Below are positions 16,738 to 25,255 of a stretch of 64,000 nucleotides of DNA, piece by piece. A program made the position numbers and the translations under genes. Where the stretch lies: contig DGPA01000044.1 of NCBI GenBank assembly GCA_002389505.1, positions 81,375 through 145,374 on the forward strand, written 5' to 3'. The stretch's first letter is position 1. Every line of letters starts with the position of its first letter. The notes under the pieces are model-generated. The model worked only from the letters and a program-made list of their open reading frames with translations, did not search any database and was not told the origin of the DNA. The stretch is from Halieaceae bacterium UBA4452 (GTDB lineage Bacteria > Pseudomonadota > Gammaproteobacteria > Pseudomonadales > Halieaceae).

Positions 16738-16755
16738 TGTCCGCTAAAGTTGACA
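16738..16755. promoter_or_regulatory. PpsR/CrtJ-type operator upstream of crtI
   Basis: TGTCCGCTAAAGTTGACA is a perfect TGTC-N10-GACA match in the 57-bp gap between bchO and crtI, starting 7 bp before the crtI start. Binding here would block crtIB transcription or early elongation. No clear -35/-10 pair could be picked next to it. Confidence 0.7.
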
Positions 16756-16788
16756 GTGTAGCAGGACAAAGGGCTCAACACTACATCA

Positions 16789-17652
16789 TTACTCCCCCCT
16801 GTGAAGGCCATCTCGAATCAGTGCCGCGAAAGTCTCCGGGTCTTCCTCGTGACCCAAGTGACCGAGCTTGGGTATTTCTATGATCTGCGAGGTGGAAACC
16901 CTCTCAGCAAGGTGGACCGACTGCCGCGGCGCCACCGTTTTGTCGTTGAGACAAACCACTAAGTCGATAGGGGTATGGAGATTAACCAGCTGCGAGGTTA
17001 ATGGCTCGAGATCCCAGCCTGCCATCATGTGCAGGGTGCCACGGATGTGCTCTGGACGCCGCAGTAGTACTTGATAAGTGCTGATCATTGCGTCATTGGG
17101 TAGCGAGCCGGTCTCTTCGAGTAATTTGCGAACGGGTCGGCGGAAATAGCCGTGCAGTGCCGTTGTGAGTTGCAGGAAGTGCGCACGCGCCAGCCACCCC
17201 GCGGCTTTACTGAACCATGGCGCCGCCAGTGATCCAAAGGGTAGAAAAGCGCCATTGACGCTCAATAAATGCGCAGGCGGTGAGGGGGCGTTAAGGGCCA
17301 TTTGCACGGCAATGGCTGATCCCGCAGAATGCCCAGCGATCAACGCCGGCTGATAATCCAAGGCGTCCAGTAAAGCTTGCAGCGCACCCCCGACAGCGGG
17401 CAGGCTGACTGTCGATTGAGCCAAGGGACTACTGAATCCGTGCCCGGGTAAATCAGGAATAAGGCATTCGAAGTCCGCCATCAGCCGCTGGGCGACGGGT
17501 GCCCATGAATGAGCCGATGCGCCGGTGCCGTGAAGTAGTAACAGTGGTGGGCCGCTACCGATACGCTGAAAATGCCATTCCACCCCACCGGCATGGCATC
17601 GCTCACTGCTCTCTGCCAAGGGCCAATCTGGGGGAATCGTGTACCGGCCCAC
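16789..17652 (-). CDS. bchO: BchO, alpha/beta hydrolase of the magnesium chelatase operon
   Basis: 287 aa alpha/beta hydrolase. BchO is always found with bchI-bchD and is thought to assist magnesium chelatase; its exact reaction is unknown. Visible: LLLLHGTGASAHSW (oxyanion loop), the canonical nucleophile elbow GHSAGS with Ser109, and a C-terminal HLGHEEDPE with the likely catalytic His. Starts 4 bp after the bchD stop. Confidence 0.92.
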   Translation of the reverse strand: MGRYTIPPDWPLAESSERCHAGGVEWHFQRIGSGPPLLLLHGTGASAHSWAPVAQRLMADFECLIPDLPGHGFSSPLAQSTVSLPAVGGALQALLDALDYQPALIAGHSAGSAIAVQMALNAPSPPAHLLSVNGAFLPFGSLAAPWFSKAAGWLARAHFLQLTTALHGYFRRPVRKLLEETGSLPNDAMISTYQVLLRRPEHIRGTLHMMAGWDLEPLTSQLVNLHTPIDLVVCLNDKTVAPRQSVHLAERVSTSQIIEIPKLGHLGHEEDPETFAALIRDGLHRGE

Positions 17653-17656
17653 GGGG

Positions 17657-19420
17657 TTAACGAGTCACTCGCACTGCGTTGTACAGCGTCTGGGCATTGG
17701 CATGGGGAAGCGGTAGATAGAGAGAAGCCAACGCTTCGGCAAGCTTCTCCGCCCTAGGCTGGCCTCGAGGAGAGGTATCAATAAGCACACAATTGATGGC
17801 TCGAGATCTGAATTGTCGCGCGCTGGCCAGTGCATCATCAGCAGCTTGTGCCCTGCCGGGATGACCCATGCGATCGATATTGGCGATACCGTCGGTCAGC
17901 AATACGATGCTGGGGGTGCCACCGGCACGCTGGATTTGTTCGGCAATGACTGTCGCGGTATCGATCGCCTGAGCGAGCGGTGTGCCCCCCCCTCCCGGCA
18001 GACCCGCAAGCGCCCGTTTAGCGCGTACAAGAGAGCGAGTCGGGGGCAGTAGCAGTTCGGCTGTAGTCCCTCTGAAGCTGATTAATGCCACGCTATCTCG
18101 ACGGCTGTAGCAATCGGCAAGCAGTAATTCTACCGCGCCTTTAGCTTCGGCAAGGCGATGCATCGCCGCGGAGCCTGACGCATCGACAACAAACACTGAG
18201 GTGCTTTCACTCCGCTGTCGGTAGCGCGTTACCCGCAAATCGTGTTTTCGTATATCGAGCGCCGTCTTTTTTTGCCTGCCGATGGCGTCACGCTTTCTCA
18301 GAGCTTGCCATGGGGCTGCCGCTCGCAGTGTTGCAATGAGCTGCAGCTTCCCTCCGCGTCGAGGGTCTCCCGCCAGTGTTCCACAGGGACGACCTCGTTT
18401 TAGGCTTAACTGCTCAGCCCCTGACTTACCTATGGAGCGTTTATTGCTCCCCTGGGTGTTCCGGTGACTGAGTATCCGCAAGAGATCGGCAGGGATGGCG
18501 GCTTTCGCAGCATCTAACAGCTGATCACCCGGCGGTTGCTGGCTGTGTTGGACCGATTCTTGCTCGCTAACATCATCGTTATTGTCCGCATCCCCGGGAT
18601 CATGGTTCTGCTCCGCTTCACTCGGTTGAGCGTCAGATGCTGTTTCCAGAGCAGGAAGTTGGGTGGCGCGATGACCTAAAACCAGTGCCATTGCCGTGGC
18701 GACATCATCGTCAACCGCGGCATCTCGCTTGTGCAAGGCAGCCAGTGCCCGCAGCGTATCGAAGGCAAACTGAGTGGCTCGACTTGAACCCACTCCGAGG
18801 GCGACGGACCCGACCACCAGCTGTGTGAGCAGTGTCTCGGGTACGGTGACATCCGCTAGGCGCTGCTGTGCACCGATGATGTCAGCACGGTCAAAAGTGC
18901 TGGCGCTGAGGCAACTGGGCGCAAGTTCAAACAGCTGTATTTGAAAGGCCAGCCGCTCGCCAAGACTTGCCTCGAGCTGCTCGTCGTCTATGCCCTCGTT
19001 CAAGGCAATGACGCTCAATTCGGCGGGCAGTTCTTTACTAAAGCCATCGCGTTGTAAGCGGATCGACCGGTTGTCTAAGGCCTGACAAATATGCGCAACC
19101 ACCCGGCGCTCCGCGCGCTCTGCCATGGGCATGACCAGTACTTGTTGATGACATTCACTGAGTAAGCCCTGCTCCAGGATGGGTTTGCCTGCTTGGGCAG
19201 TGGCTGTAAAATTCAGACCTCCCAGTAAGCGAGCTTCACTGACATTAATGGGTACTCGACGCAAACGCTCCTGATCAAGCAATCCGCTTAATTCTGCTAG
19301 CCAAGTATCTCTGACGGGTCCGGGAAACGCCTTCACATCGATTCCGCCCAATCGATGGGGATTGACGGCAAAAACCGCAGCAGCGAGCAGCGCGAGTTGC
19401 CACGTCGGTTCGGCGCTCAT
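17657..19420 (-). CDS. bchD: Magnesium chelatase subunit D
   Basis: 587 aa. BchD forms the double ring with BchI that drives Mg insertion into protoporphyrin IX by BchH. Visible: N-terminal degenerate AAA+ half, an acidic/Gln-rich linker (around residues 265-295, rich in D, E, N, Q), and a C-terminal von Willebrand A domain with the MIDAS motif VDASGSAAM and LLTDGIANID. The start overlaps the bchI stop as TAATG. Confidence 0.95.
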   Translation of the reverse strand: MSAEPTWQLALLAAAVFAVNPHRLGGIDVKAFPGPVRDTWLAELSGLLDQERLRRVPINVSEARLLGGLNFTATAQAGKPILEQGLLSECHQQVLVMPMAERAERRVVAHICQALDNRSIRLQRDGFSKELPAELSVIALNEGIDDEQLEASLGERLAFQIQLFELAPSCLSASTFDRADIIGAQQRLADVTVPETLLTQLVVGSVALGVGSSRATQFAFDTLRALAALHKRDAAVDDDVATAMALVLGHRATQLPALETASDAQPSEAEQNHDPGDADNNDDVSEQESVQHSQQPPGDQLLDAAKAAIPADLLRILSHRNTQGSNKRSIGKSGAEQLSLKRGRPCGTLAGDPRRGGKLQLIATLRAAAPWQALRKRDAIGRQKKTALDIRKHDLRVTRYRQRSESTSVFVVDASGSAAMHRLAEAKGAVELLLADCYSRRDSVALISFRGTTAELLLPPTRSLVRAKRALAGLPGGGGTPLAQAIDTATVIAEQIQRAGGTPSIVLLTDGIANIDRMGHPGRAQAADDALASARQFRSRAINCVLIDTSPRGQPRAEKLAEALASLYLPLPHANAQTLYNAVRVTR

Positions 19421-20445
19421 TAGTCGAAGACTTCGGCAATCATACGTGTGACGCGAACCTGTCCGCCCGCTTCATCTAAAGGATCTCGACGGAGCCTGTG
19501 ACAAAGTACCATGGGTGCAACGTGTCGAAGATGTTGAAGGGTCACTGCATCGCCGCCGGTTAACGCGGCCAGCGCTCGAGCAGCACGGATCAAGGTGAGC
19601 TCGCCGCGCAGCCCATCGGTACCCAAAGCGAGACAAAGCTCTGCAGCCTTCTCTAACATAGTGATCGGCGTATCGATGGTGAGAACTTTGCCCCGTGCGG
19701 TCTCAATTTTCTTACGCAACGCGCGCTCTTTCCGGCGCGCTTTTTTTATAAAGGCGTCTGGATCACGCTCGAATAAATCGCGTTGTTGAATAATTTCCAC
19801 CCGCGATTTGACGTCCTGGGGTGTACTGACTTCCACAGATAAACCGAAGCGATCGAGTAATTGAGGTCGCAATTCGCCTTCTTCTGGATTACCGCTACCG
19901 ACGAGGACGAACCGGGCAGGGTGCCGCACGCTCAGACCCTCGCGCTCAACAACATTTTCGCCCGATGCTGCGACATCCAAGAGCGCATCGACAATGTGGT
20001 CTTCCAATAAATTGACTTCATCGATATAGAGAAAGCCTCGATGGGCTCTGGCCAATAGACCGGCCTCAAAGGCTTTCTCACCGGCGTGCAGTGCTTTTTC
20101 AATGTCGAGTGAACCAATCACTCTATCTTCTGTCGCTCCCAACGGTAGATCTACCACCGGTATGGTGTTCTTTTCGGTGGGTCCACTTGGGGCGGTTTTT
20201 TTATCGCGGCAGAGATCACACAACCCAATAGATTTTCCCAAGGGTGCGCAGTTATAGGCACAGCCAGCGACAATTTCGATGCTCGGCAACAGCGCAGCCA
20301 GCGCGCGTATCGCGGTAGATTTACCCGTGCCTCGATCTCCCATGACGAGGACTCCACCAATATCTTGATCGACGGCGGCCACCATCAAGGCCTGCTTCAT
20401 AGCGTCTTGGCCGACGATGGCGGTAAATGGAAATGCTGTACTCAT
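19420..20445 (-). CDS. bchI: Magnesium chelatase ATPase subunit I
   Basis: 341 aa AAA+ ATPase. Visible: Walker A GDRGTGKST, Walker B LYIDEVNLL, GSGNPEEGELRPQLLDRFG (sensor/arginine-finger region), and the CAYNCAPL / CDLC cysteine segments found in BchI. First gene of bchI-bchD-bchO; a TGT-N12-ACA motif lies 56 bp upstream. Divergent from the hydrolase gene at 20659. Confidence 0.96.
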   Translation of the reverse strand: MSTAFPFTAIVGQDAMKQALMVAAVDQDIGGVLVMGDRGTGKSTAIRALAALLPSIEIVAGCAYNCAPLGKSIGLCDLCRDKKTAPSGPTEKNTIPVVDLPLGATEDRVIGSLDIEKALHAGEKAFEAGLLARAHRGFLYIDEVNLLEDHIVDALLDVAASGENVVEREGLSVRHPARFVLVGSGNPEEGELRPQLLDRFGLSVEVSTPQDVKSRVEIIQQRDLFERDPDAFIKKARRKERALRKKIETARGKVLTIDTPITMLEKAAELCLALGTDGLRGELTLIRAARALAALTGGDAVTLQHLRHVAPMVLCHRLRRDPLDEAGGQVRVTRMIAEVFD

Positions 20446-20500
20446 AAAGACCGTTCCTCGTGATTAGGGGCATAGTGTAAACCAAGGTGAGTCGTTTTTC

Positions 20501-20518
20501 TGTTTCCCATCATAGACA
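20501..20518. promoter_or_regulatory. TGT-N12-ACA operator upstream of bchI
   Basis: TGTTTCCCATCATAGACA matches the PpsR/CrtJ core (one half extended, GACA). It lies in the 213-bp divergent gap between bchI and the hydrolase gene, nearer to bchI. Confidence 0.6.
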
Positions 20519-20658
20519 GCATTCTCCCTGGCCAGTACTGTAGTGGTGCAATCGGGAAAAGCACATAATGCGCCTCTGTCAGTGGCTGCCATTACACGGC
20601 GGTCAGCTTTTCTTGTTGAGTATCATTGGGAGTGCGTTTGTATGGCACGATGTAGACT

Positions 20659-21588
20659 ATGACAGCGAACAAAGCATCCGAGAGAACGGCTGGACGTGGT
20701 GCAAGCAGTCTCGATCGCGCACTCGTTTGTGATACCGAGACGCTGGTGTGGGAAAATGGCGCCCCCATGACCTTTTACGTTGATCGAGGGCATACCGGAA
20801 GACCCTTATTGCTCATTCACAGTATAAACGCTGCGCCGAGCGCCATGGAAATAAAACCATTATTTGATTATTTTCGCACCTCGAGACCGTGTTACGCCCC
20901 CGATCTGCCGGGTTTTGGACTGTCAGCTAGGGACCCAATTAACTACACCGTCGAGCTGTTTAGCCACGCCATTGCTGAGCTCATCAATAGCGTCACTGAT
21001 GAGCATGGACTGAGCCCCGATATCGTGACGCTGTCTTTATCTTCCGAATTTGCTGTCAGAGCTATTGTTGAGAGGCATGCTCCGTGCCATAGCCTCACTT
21101 GCATATCACCCACCGGCCTAGGTCGTCGCCCGCCACCAGGGCCAGATGTTGGAAAAAAAATTAACGCGTTAACAGCGACGCCATTGCTCGGCGCGTCGCT
21201 GTATCGCTTACTCACCACTGCCGTGTCGGTGCGCTATTTTCTCAACAAAGCATTTACCGCGGAGGTCCCCAAAGAACTGGTGGATTACGCAGTACGAACC
21301 ACGCGTCAACCAGGCGCTCGGTTTGCTCCCTTTGCTTTTTTATCGATGCAGCTGTTCAGTGCCGATGCGTTGAAAAATCTGTATGGCGCGCTGACATCGC
21401 CTACGTTGATACTCTATGATCAGGACCCGAACATAGATTTCGACCGGTTGCCTGAGCTACTCAAAGGCAATCCGCGGGTTCACGCTGAGCGAATCAGCCC
21501 CAGTCGCGGTCTGCCTCACTGGGAGTTGCCAGAGCAGACCGTTAATGCGCTGATGCGTTTTTGGACCTCAATAGCAGAGGCAGAGTAA
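20659..21588 (+). CDS. Alpha/beta hydrolase-fold protein with atypical nucleophile elbow
   Basis: 309 aa, function not recognised. The fold is clear: LLLIHSINAAPSAME after strand 3, YAPDLPGFGLSA, a late acid in LILYDQDPN and GLPHWELPEQ with the possible catalytic His. The nucleophile elbow normally written GxSxG reads S126-L-S128-S-E130, so both glycines are replaced; the oxyanion HG is also HS. It may be a non-hydrolytic member or use an altered loop. It sits inside the photosynthesis cluster between bchI and crtD, convergent to crtD with 8 bp between stops. No strong ribosome binding site precedes the ATG. A role in pigment synthesis is inference from location. Confidence 0.8.
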   Translation: MTANKASERTAGRGASSLDRALVCDTETLVWENGAPMTFYVDRGHTGRPLLLIHSINAAPSAMEIKPLFDYFRTSRPCYAPDLPGFGLSARDPINYTVELFSHAIAELINSVTDEHGLSPDIVTLSLSSEFAVRAIVERHAPCHSLTCISPTGLGRRPPPGPDVGKKINALTATPLLGASLYRLLTTAVSVRYFLNKAFTAEVPKELVDYAVRTTRQPGARFAPFAFLSMQLFSADALKNLYGALTSPTLILYDQDPNIDFDRLPELLKGNPRVHAERISPSRGLPHWELPEQTVNALMRFWTSIAEAE

Positions 21589-21596
21589 GAGTAAGA

Positions 21597-23090
21597 CTAA
21601 TGGGGGTGCGCAGCGTCTTCGATAATCGCTTGGGCAGCGAGGCGGCCTGAGAGTGTAGCCATTGGCACTCCAGGGCCGGGATGGACAGTTCCACCAGCCA
21701 GATATAGCCCCGCTAGCGCGGTGCGCGAATTACCCCGGGTAAAGCTAGACATCATGCCGTGGGAGGTCTGTCCATAGAGGGAACCACCACTGCCTGGAAA
21801 CAAGCCATGAAAATCGATCGGCGTAGTGACGACGCTGGGCGTGCTTGGGGTGTTAATGTGGCAGCCGCTGCGTGCAAGTACGCGGGTGGTGCGTCGCCAT
21901 AAAGCCTCGCTGTCGAAGTCGGCATCAATGGCGGTGTCGCCGATTGCAGGCGCGTTGATAAGAATAAGCAGGCGCTCGGCGCCACTGGGTTTGTGACCAC
22001 CTACTCGATCTTGTGCGCAGACATAGACGGTGGGGCAGTCAGTGATAGTGCGATCGTTAAAGATGGCGTCGAACTCGTGTTGGTAATGTTTGTCAAAAAA
22101 AACATTGTGGTAGTCCAGTTCAAATCCTTCTGTCTCCGCGCTAAGACACCAGGTCATCGCCGATAGACCTCGCTGCGCTTGAGTTCTGGGCTTGATGTCA
22201 GTCGTCAAATGAGGGCCCAGAAGACCTTCCGCAATGGCATTACAATCGCCGGCGAAAACCACGTTATCTGCACGCAGTGATTCACTCGTATCGAGTGTCA
22301 CGCCGCTGATTCTTGCGTTGCTCGTCGACAAGCTTTGCACATGACTGTTGAATCGGTAGTCGACACCATGGGATTGGCCTAACCGCATTAACGCATCGGC
22401 GAGTGCGCGCATGCCCTTGGGCAGTTGCCAAACACCCTCTTGCTCGACATGGGCAATCAACATTAGTGTGGCGGGGCATTGCATGGGCGATGAGCCAACA
22501 TAGGTGGCGTAGCGAGCAAACAATTGTTTCAGGCGTGGGTCCTGAAAGTAATGATCAAGAGCGCGCCATAGGGTTTGGTCAGGACGCGTTGCCGCTAGCG
22601 CGGGTAATTGTTTAACACCCACTCGCGCAGCCAGCGCTAGCATCGACGGTTGCTGTGCGGTCATGAAACTATCTTTGAGTACGCGATAATTATTTTCCGC
22701 TCGCTGGCAAAAGCGATCATAGCCTTGCGCATCGCGTGCTCCCGCGAAGGCGGTGATCGCCGCTCGGTTGCTAGCGTGGTCGGCGTATAAATCTAGCTGG
22801 CTGCCATCGCTCCAGCCGTGGCGCGCCAGTCTGTCTGCGGGACGCATATCAAGCGCTTCGCTAAAAGAGCTATTGGCGTCAGCAAATAGCGCGTCAAACA
22901 CCCAGCGCATTGTGAATACCGTGGGTCCCGCGTCAATGAAATGTTGGCCGTCAAACACCTGGCGCATTTTTCCGCCCGGCTCGCTTGCCCTATCAATGAC
23001 CGTGACCGTATGACCGGCGACCGCAAGATCAATGGCTGCTGCTAGACCGCCGGCACCTGCGCCGATAACAATAGTGTTGGGTACTTTCAT
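21597..23090 (-). CDS. crtD: Methoxyneurosporene dehydrogenase (1-hydroxycarotenoid 3,4-desaturase)
   Basis: 497 aa with ATG at 23090 (ATGA overlap with the upstream membrane-protein gene); a longer open frame exists but the FAD motif IVIGAGAGGLAAAIDLA begins right after this start. CrtD adds the 3,4 double bond to hydroxylated/methoxylated acyclic carotenoids. Visible: GGKMRQVFDGQHFIDAGPTVFTM near the N-terminus and YLAGGTVHPGPGVPMA at the C-terminus, as in CrtI-family desaturases. CrtD rather than CrtI because crtI is present separately with crtB. Confidence 0.92.
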   Translation of the reverse strand: MKVPNTIVIGAGAGGLAAAIDLAVAGHTVTVIDRASEPGGKMRQVFDGQHFIDAGPTVFTMRWVFDALFADANSSFSEALDMRPADRLARHGWSDGSQLDLYADHASNRAAITAFAGARDAQGYDRFCQRAENNYRVLKDSFMTAQQPSMLALAARVGVKQLPALAATRPDQTLWRALDHYFQDPRLKQLFARYATYVGSSPMQCPATLMLIAHVEQEGVWQLPKGMRALADALMRLGQSHGVDYRFNSHVQSLSTSNARISGVTLDTSESLRADNVVFAGDCNAIAEGLLGPHLTTDIKPRTQAQRGLSAMTWCLSAETEGFELDYHNVFFDKHYQHEFDAIFNDRTITDCPTVYVCAQDRVGGHKPSGAERLLILINAPAIGDTAIDADFDSEALWRRTTRVLARSGCHINTPSTPSVVTTPIDFHGLFPGSGGSLYGQTSHGMMSSFTRGNSRTALAGLYLAGGTVHPGPGVPMATLSGRLAAQAIIEDAAHPH

Positions 23091-23824
23091 GGCGATTGAC
23101 TGCGCTGACCTTGAGTGACCGCCCGTTGATGATAAATAATTAAGCCCAGGCCAATGATAAGTGGAATAGCCCACAAGCCGGGCGCGAGTGCCAGTTCCGG
23201 TAGGATCCGGACGGCACCGAAAGCGAAGAAGGCCGTGTAAACAGAAATACCTGTACCCACTAAACTCTTGATGTGTTCCTTTATACGATCAGTAGCCTTG
23301 GGTGCGGGCTTGTAAATAAACCATAAGTTGGTCGCCACCGTTGCGAAACCCACGATTGCAATGCCGATCATCATGGGTTGCTCAAGTAGTATTCCCTGCA
23401 TAACGCAATTCATAGCGGCAGCGGTCAGAACGCCTTGCAGCATGAGATTGTGCCACGCACGATTGGCTCGGTGGTTATGGCGGTTACGCAAACAGAGTTT
23501 GCCCTGCCACGCTAAATTCACGGTCAAAATGGCCAGATAAAGCATCATCCAACCAAAGATACCGCTGATAAGTGCAGGATTTCTAAACATGGGATGGTCG
23601 CCGAGGTGAGGGTGGGTGCCCGTCGGGTCGTAAAGCGTCGTCGCAGCGATGCCAATGGCAAACAATCCGGTAATCAGCATAACGGTAATAAAGCGCTGAC
23701 CGTAGCGTCGATGCGATCGACCGCCCTTACTGCTGACGATGGGTATCCAAAAGATGATCAGACCCATGGCGCCCGCGACAATATGGCCCGTTACTAACAC
23801 CTCAAATAGAGTGAGACTCGACAC
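23087..23824 (-). CDS. Seven-helix membrane protein coupled to crtD (DUF2306-like)
   Basis: 245 aa. About seven hydrophobic helices; a polar loop after helix 1 reads SSKGGRSHRRYGQRF, resembling the KG..HR..GR loop of DUF2306-type predicted membrane proteins. Function unknown. Its stop overlaps the crtD start as ATGA, so it is translated together with a carotenoid gene, which suggests a role in carotenoid or photosynthetic-membrane physiology (inference). Divergent from the P450 gene across about 50 bp. Confidence 0.8.
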   Translation of the reverse strand: MSSLTLFEVLVTGHIVAGAMGLIIFWIPIVSSKGGRSHRRYGQRFITVMLITGLFAIGIAATTLYDPTGTHPHLGDHPMFRNPALISGIFGWMMLYLAILTVNLAWQGKLCLRNRHNHRANRAWHNLMLQGVLTAAAMNCVMQGILLEQPMMIGIAIVGFATVATNLWFIYKPAPKATDRIKEHIKSLVGTGISVYTAFFAFGAVRILPELALAPGLWAIPLIIGLGLIIYHQRAVTQGQRSQSP

Positions 23825-23876
23825 GACCGCCTGTTCCTCCCATACTCATTACCACTCAAAACAGTCGACACTGAAT

Positions 23877-25244
23877 GTGATTAGCAAGGATTACATACCC
23901 CCGCGACCAATGCCACTGCCGGCGTTAGCAGCACTGGCTCGAGCCCTCTGGCGCGGCGATGGTAATTTATTGGACCTACTGCCGGCCAATGCTTATCAAT
24001 TCGATGTCGGTGATCTGGGCTATTCCCGACGCTCAACGGTGATGTTCAATGACCCTGTATTAGTGAGAGAGATTTTACGAGATGAGGCGGGGGTTTTTCC
24101 AAAAAGTGACTTGATGGTCAATGCCCTTGAGCCACTGATTGGTGACTCCATCTTTGTTACCGACGGTGATAAGTGGCGACGTCAACGCGCAATGATCGAT
24201 CCGGCCTTCAGTCAACTGCGAATCGCCGCGGCTTATCCGTCAATGCTTGATTCAGTGGCCGCCTTCTTAGACCGAGTTGAGGGTTATGCACGGAGCGGTG
24301 ACGCTTTTTCACTCGACGCACAAATGAGCCACTTGACCGCTGATGTGATTTGTCGGACGACGTTTTCGACCCCACTCGACGGCGCCATTTCCAACGATGT
24401 TTTTGAGGACTTCACCGCCTTCGAACGATCAGTCGCTCAAGTGGATATTATTCGATTAATTGTTAAACCTGCGTGGTCTGAGCTCGAGCAGCCACCCCAA
24501 GTGCTGGCAGCTTGTGAGCGGATCCGACGTCACCTAGGTGCGCTGGTCGATTTGCATTTGGATGAAAATGCCGCCTACGATGATATTGCCAGCGCCGTCA
24601 TTAATGCCCGGGATCGAGACACCGATCGTCCCTTCACTCGGGCTGAATTGATTGATCAGTTAGGTGTTTTTTTTCTTGCTGGGCATGAGACCAGTGCTAG
24701 TGCCCTGACCTGGGTGTTCTTTCTTTTGGCGGAACAGCCAGCCTGGCTGGCGCGTTTGCGTGATGAGGTGGATCGAGTAGTGGGTGACCAACCAATAACC
24801 TTGGATCATTTGCGCGAGTTGCCATTAGTGAAAGCTTTTTTTAAAGAGACACTGCGGCTTTATCCGCCGATAACGTTTTTACCGAGGGTGGCCCTGTCAG
24901 CCATACAAGTGGGTCGACGTCGACTTCGACGTGGCGCCCTAGTCATGATCTCCCCATGGACGTTGCACCGCAATCCACGGTATTGGACCGACCCTGACGT
25001 TTTTCGGCCCGAGCGTTTTACCGGCGATAGTGACATTCCTTCTGAAGCCTATATTCCCTTTGGGCAGGGACCACACACCTGTGTGGGTGCAGGATTCGCT
25101 CAAATGGAAGCCCTGCTAATCATTGCAAGTCTGGTGAGGCGCTTCGATTTGTACCGGCTCGATAACAAGCCGGTGCGCCCGGCAGCGCGTCTAACCACGC
25201 GCCCTGCGCAACAAATTTTTGTAACGGTCGCCAGCCGGCGCTAA
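23877..25244 (+). CDS. Cytochrome P450
   Basis: 455 aa from a GTG at 23877; an ATG eleven codons later is also possible and no good ribosome binding site decides. Visible P450 elements: PPRPMP near the N-terminus, I-helix AGHETSA (about 268-274, proton-relay Thr), ExxR as KETLR (323-327), and the heme loop FGQGPHTCVG with thiolate Cys402, where the usual Arg two before Cys is His. No membrane anchor, so likely soluble. Substrate unknown: its position beside crtD allows a carotenoid, while the ATP-grasp/peptide pair that converges on it (11 bp between stops) allows a peptide or other natural product. Confidence 0.9.
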   Translation: MISKDYIPPRPMPLPALAALARALWRGDGNLLDLLPANAYQFDVGDLGYSRRSTVMFNDPVLVREILRDEAGVFPKSDLMVNALEPLIGDSIFVTDGDKWRRQRAMIDPAFSQLRIAAAYPSMLDSVAAFLDRVEGYARSGDAFSLDAQMSHLTADVICRTTFSTPLDGAISNDVFEDFTAFERSVAQVDIIRLIVKPAWSELEQPPQVLAACERIRRHLGALVDLHLDENAAYDDIASAVINARDRDTDRPFTRAELIDQLGVFFLAGHETSASALTWVFFLLAEQPAWLARLRDEVDRVVGDQPITLDHLRELPLVKAFFKETLRLYPPITFLPRVALSAIQVGRRRLRRGALVMISPWTLHRNPRYWTDPDVFRPERFTGDSDIPSEAYIPFGQGPHTCVGAGFAQMEALLIIASLVRRFDLYRLDNKPVRPAARLTTRPAQQIFVTVASRR

Positions 25245-25255
25245 GGGGAGGGGCT

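Noticed and set aside
20577..20596. A second TGT...ACA pair in the bchI upstream gap
   Set aside because: The spacing is 14 bases, not 12, so it does not fit the PpsR motif.
23876..23895. TGT...ACA pair at the P450 start
   Set aside because: Spacing is again 14 bases and it overlaps the coding start; not counted as a PpsR site.
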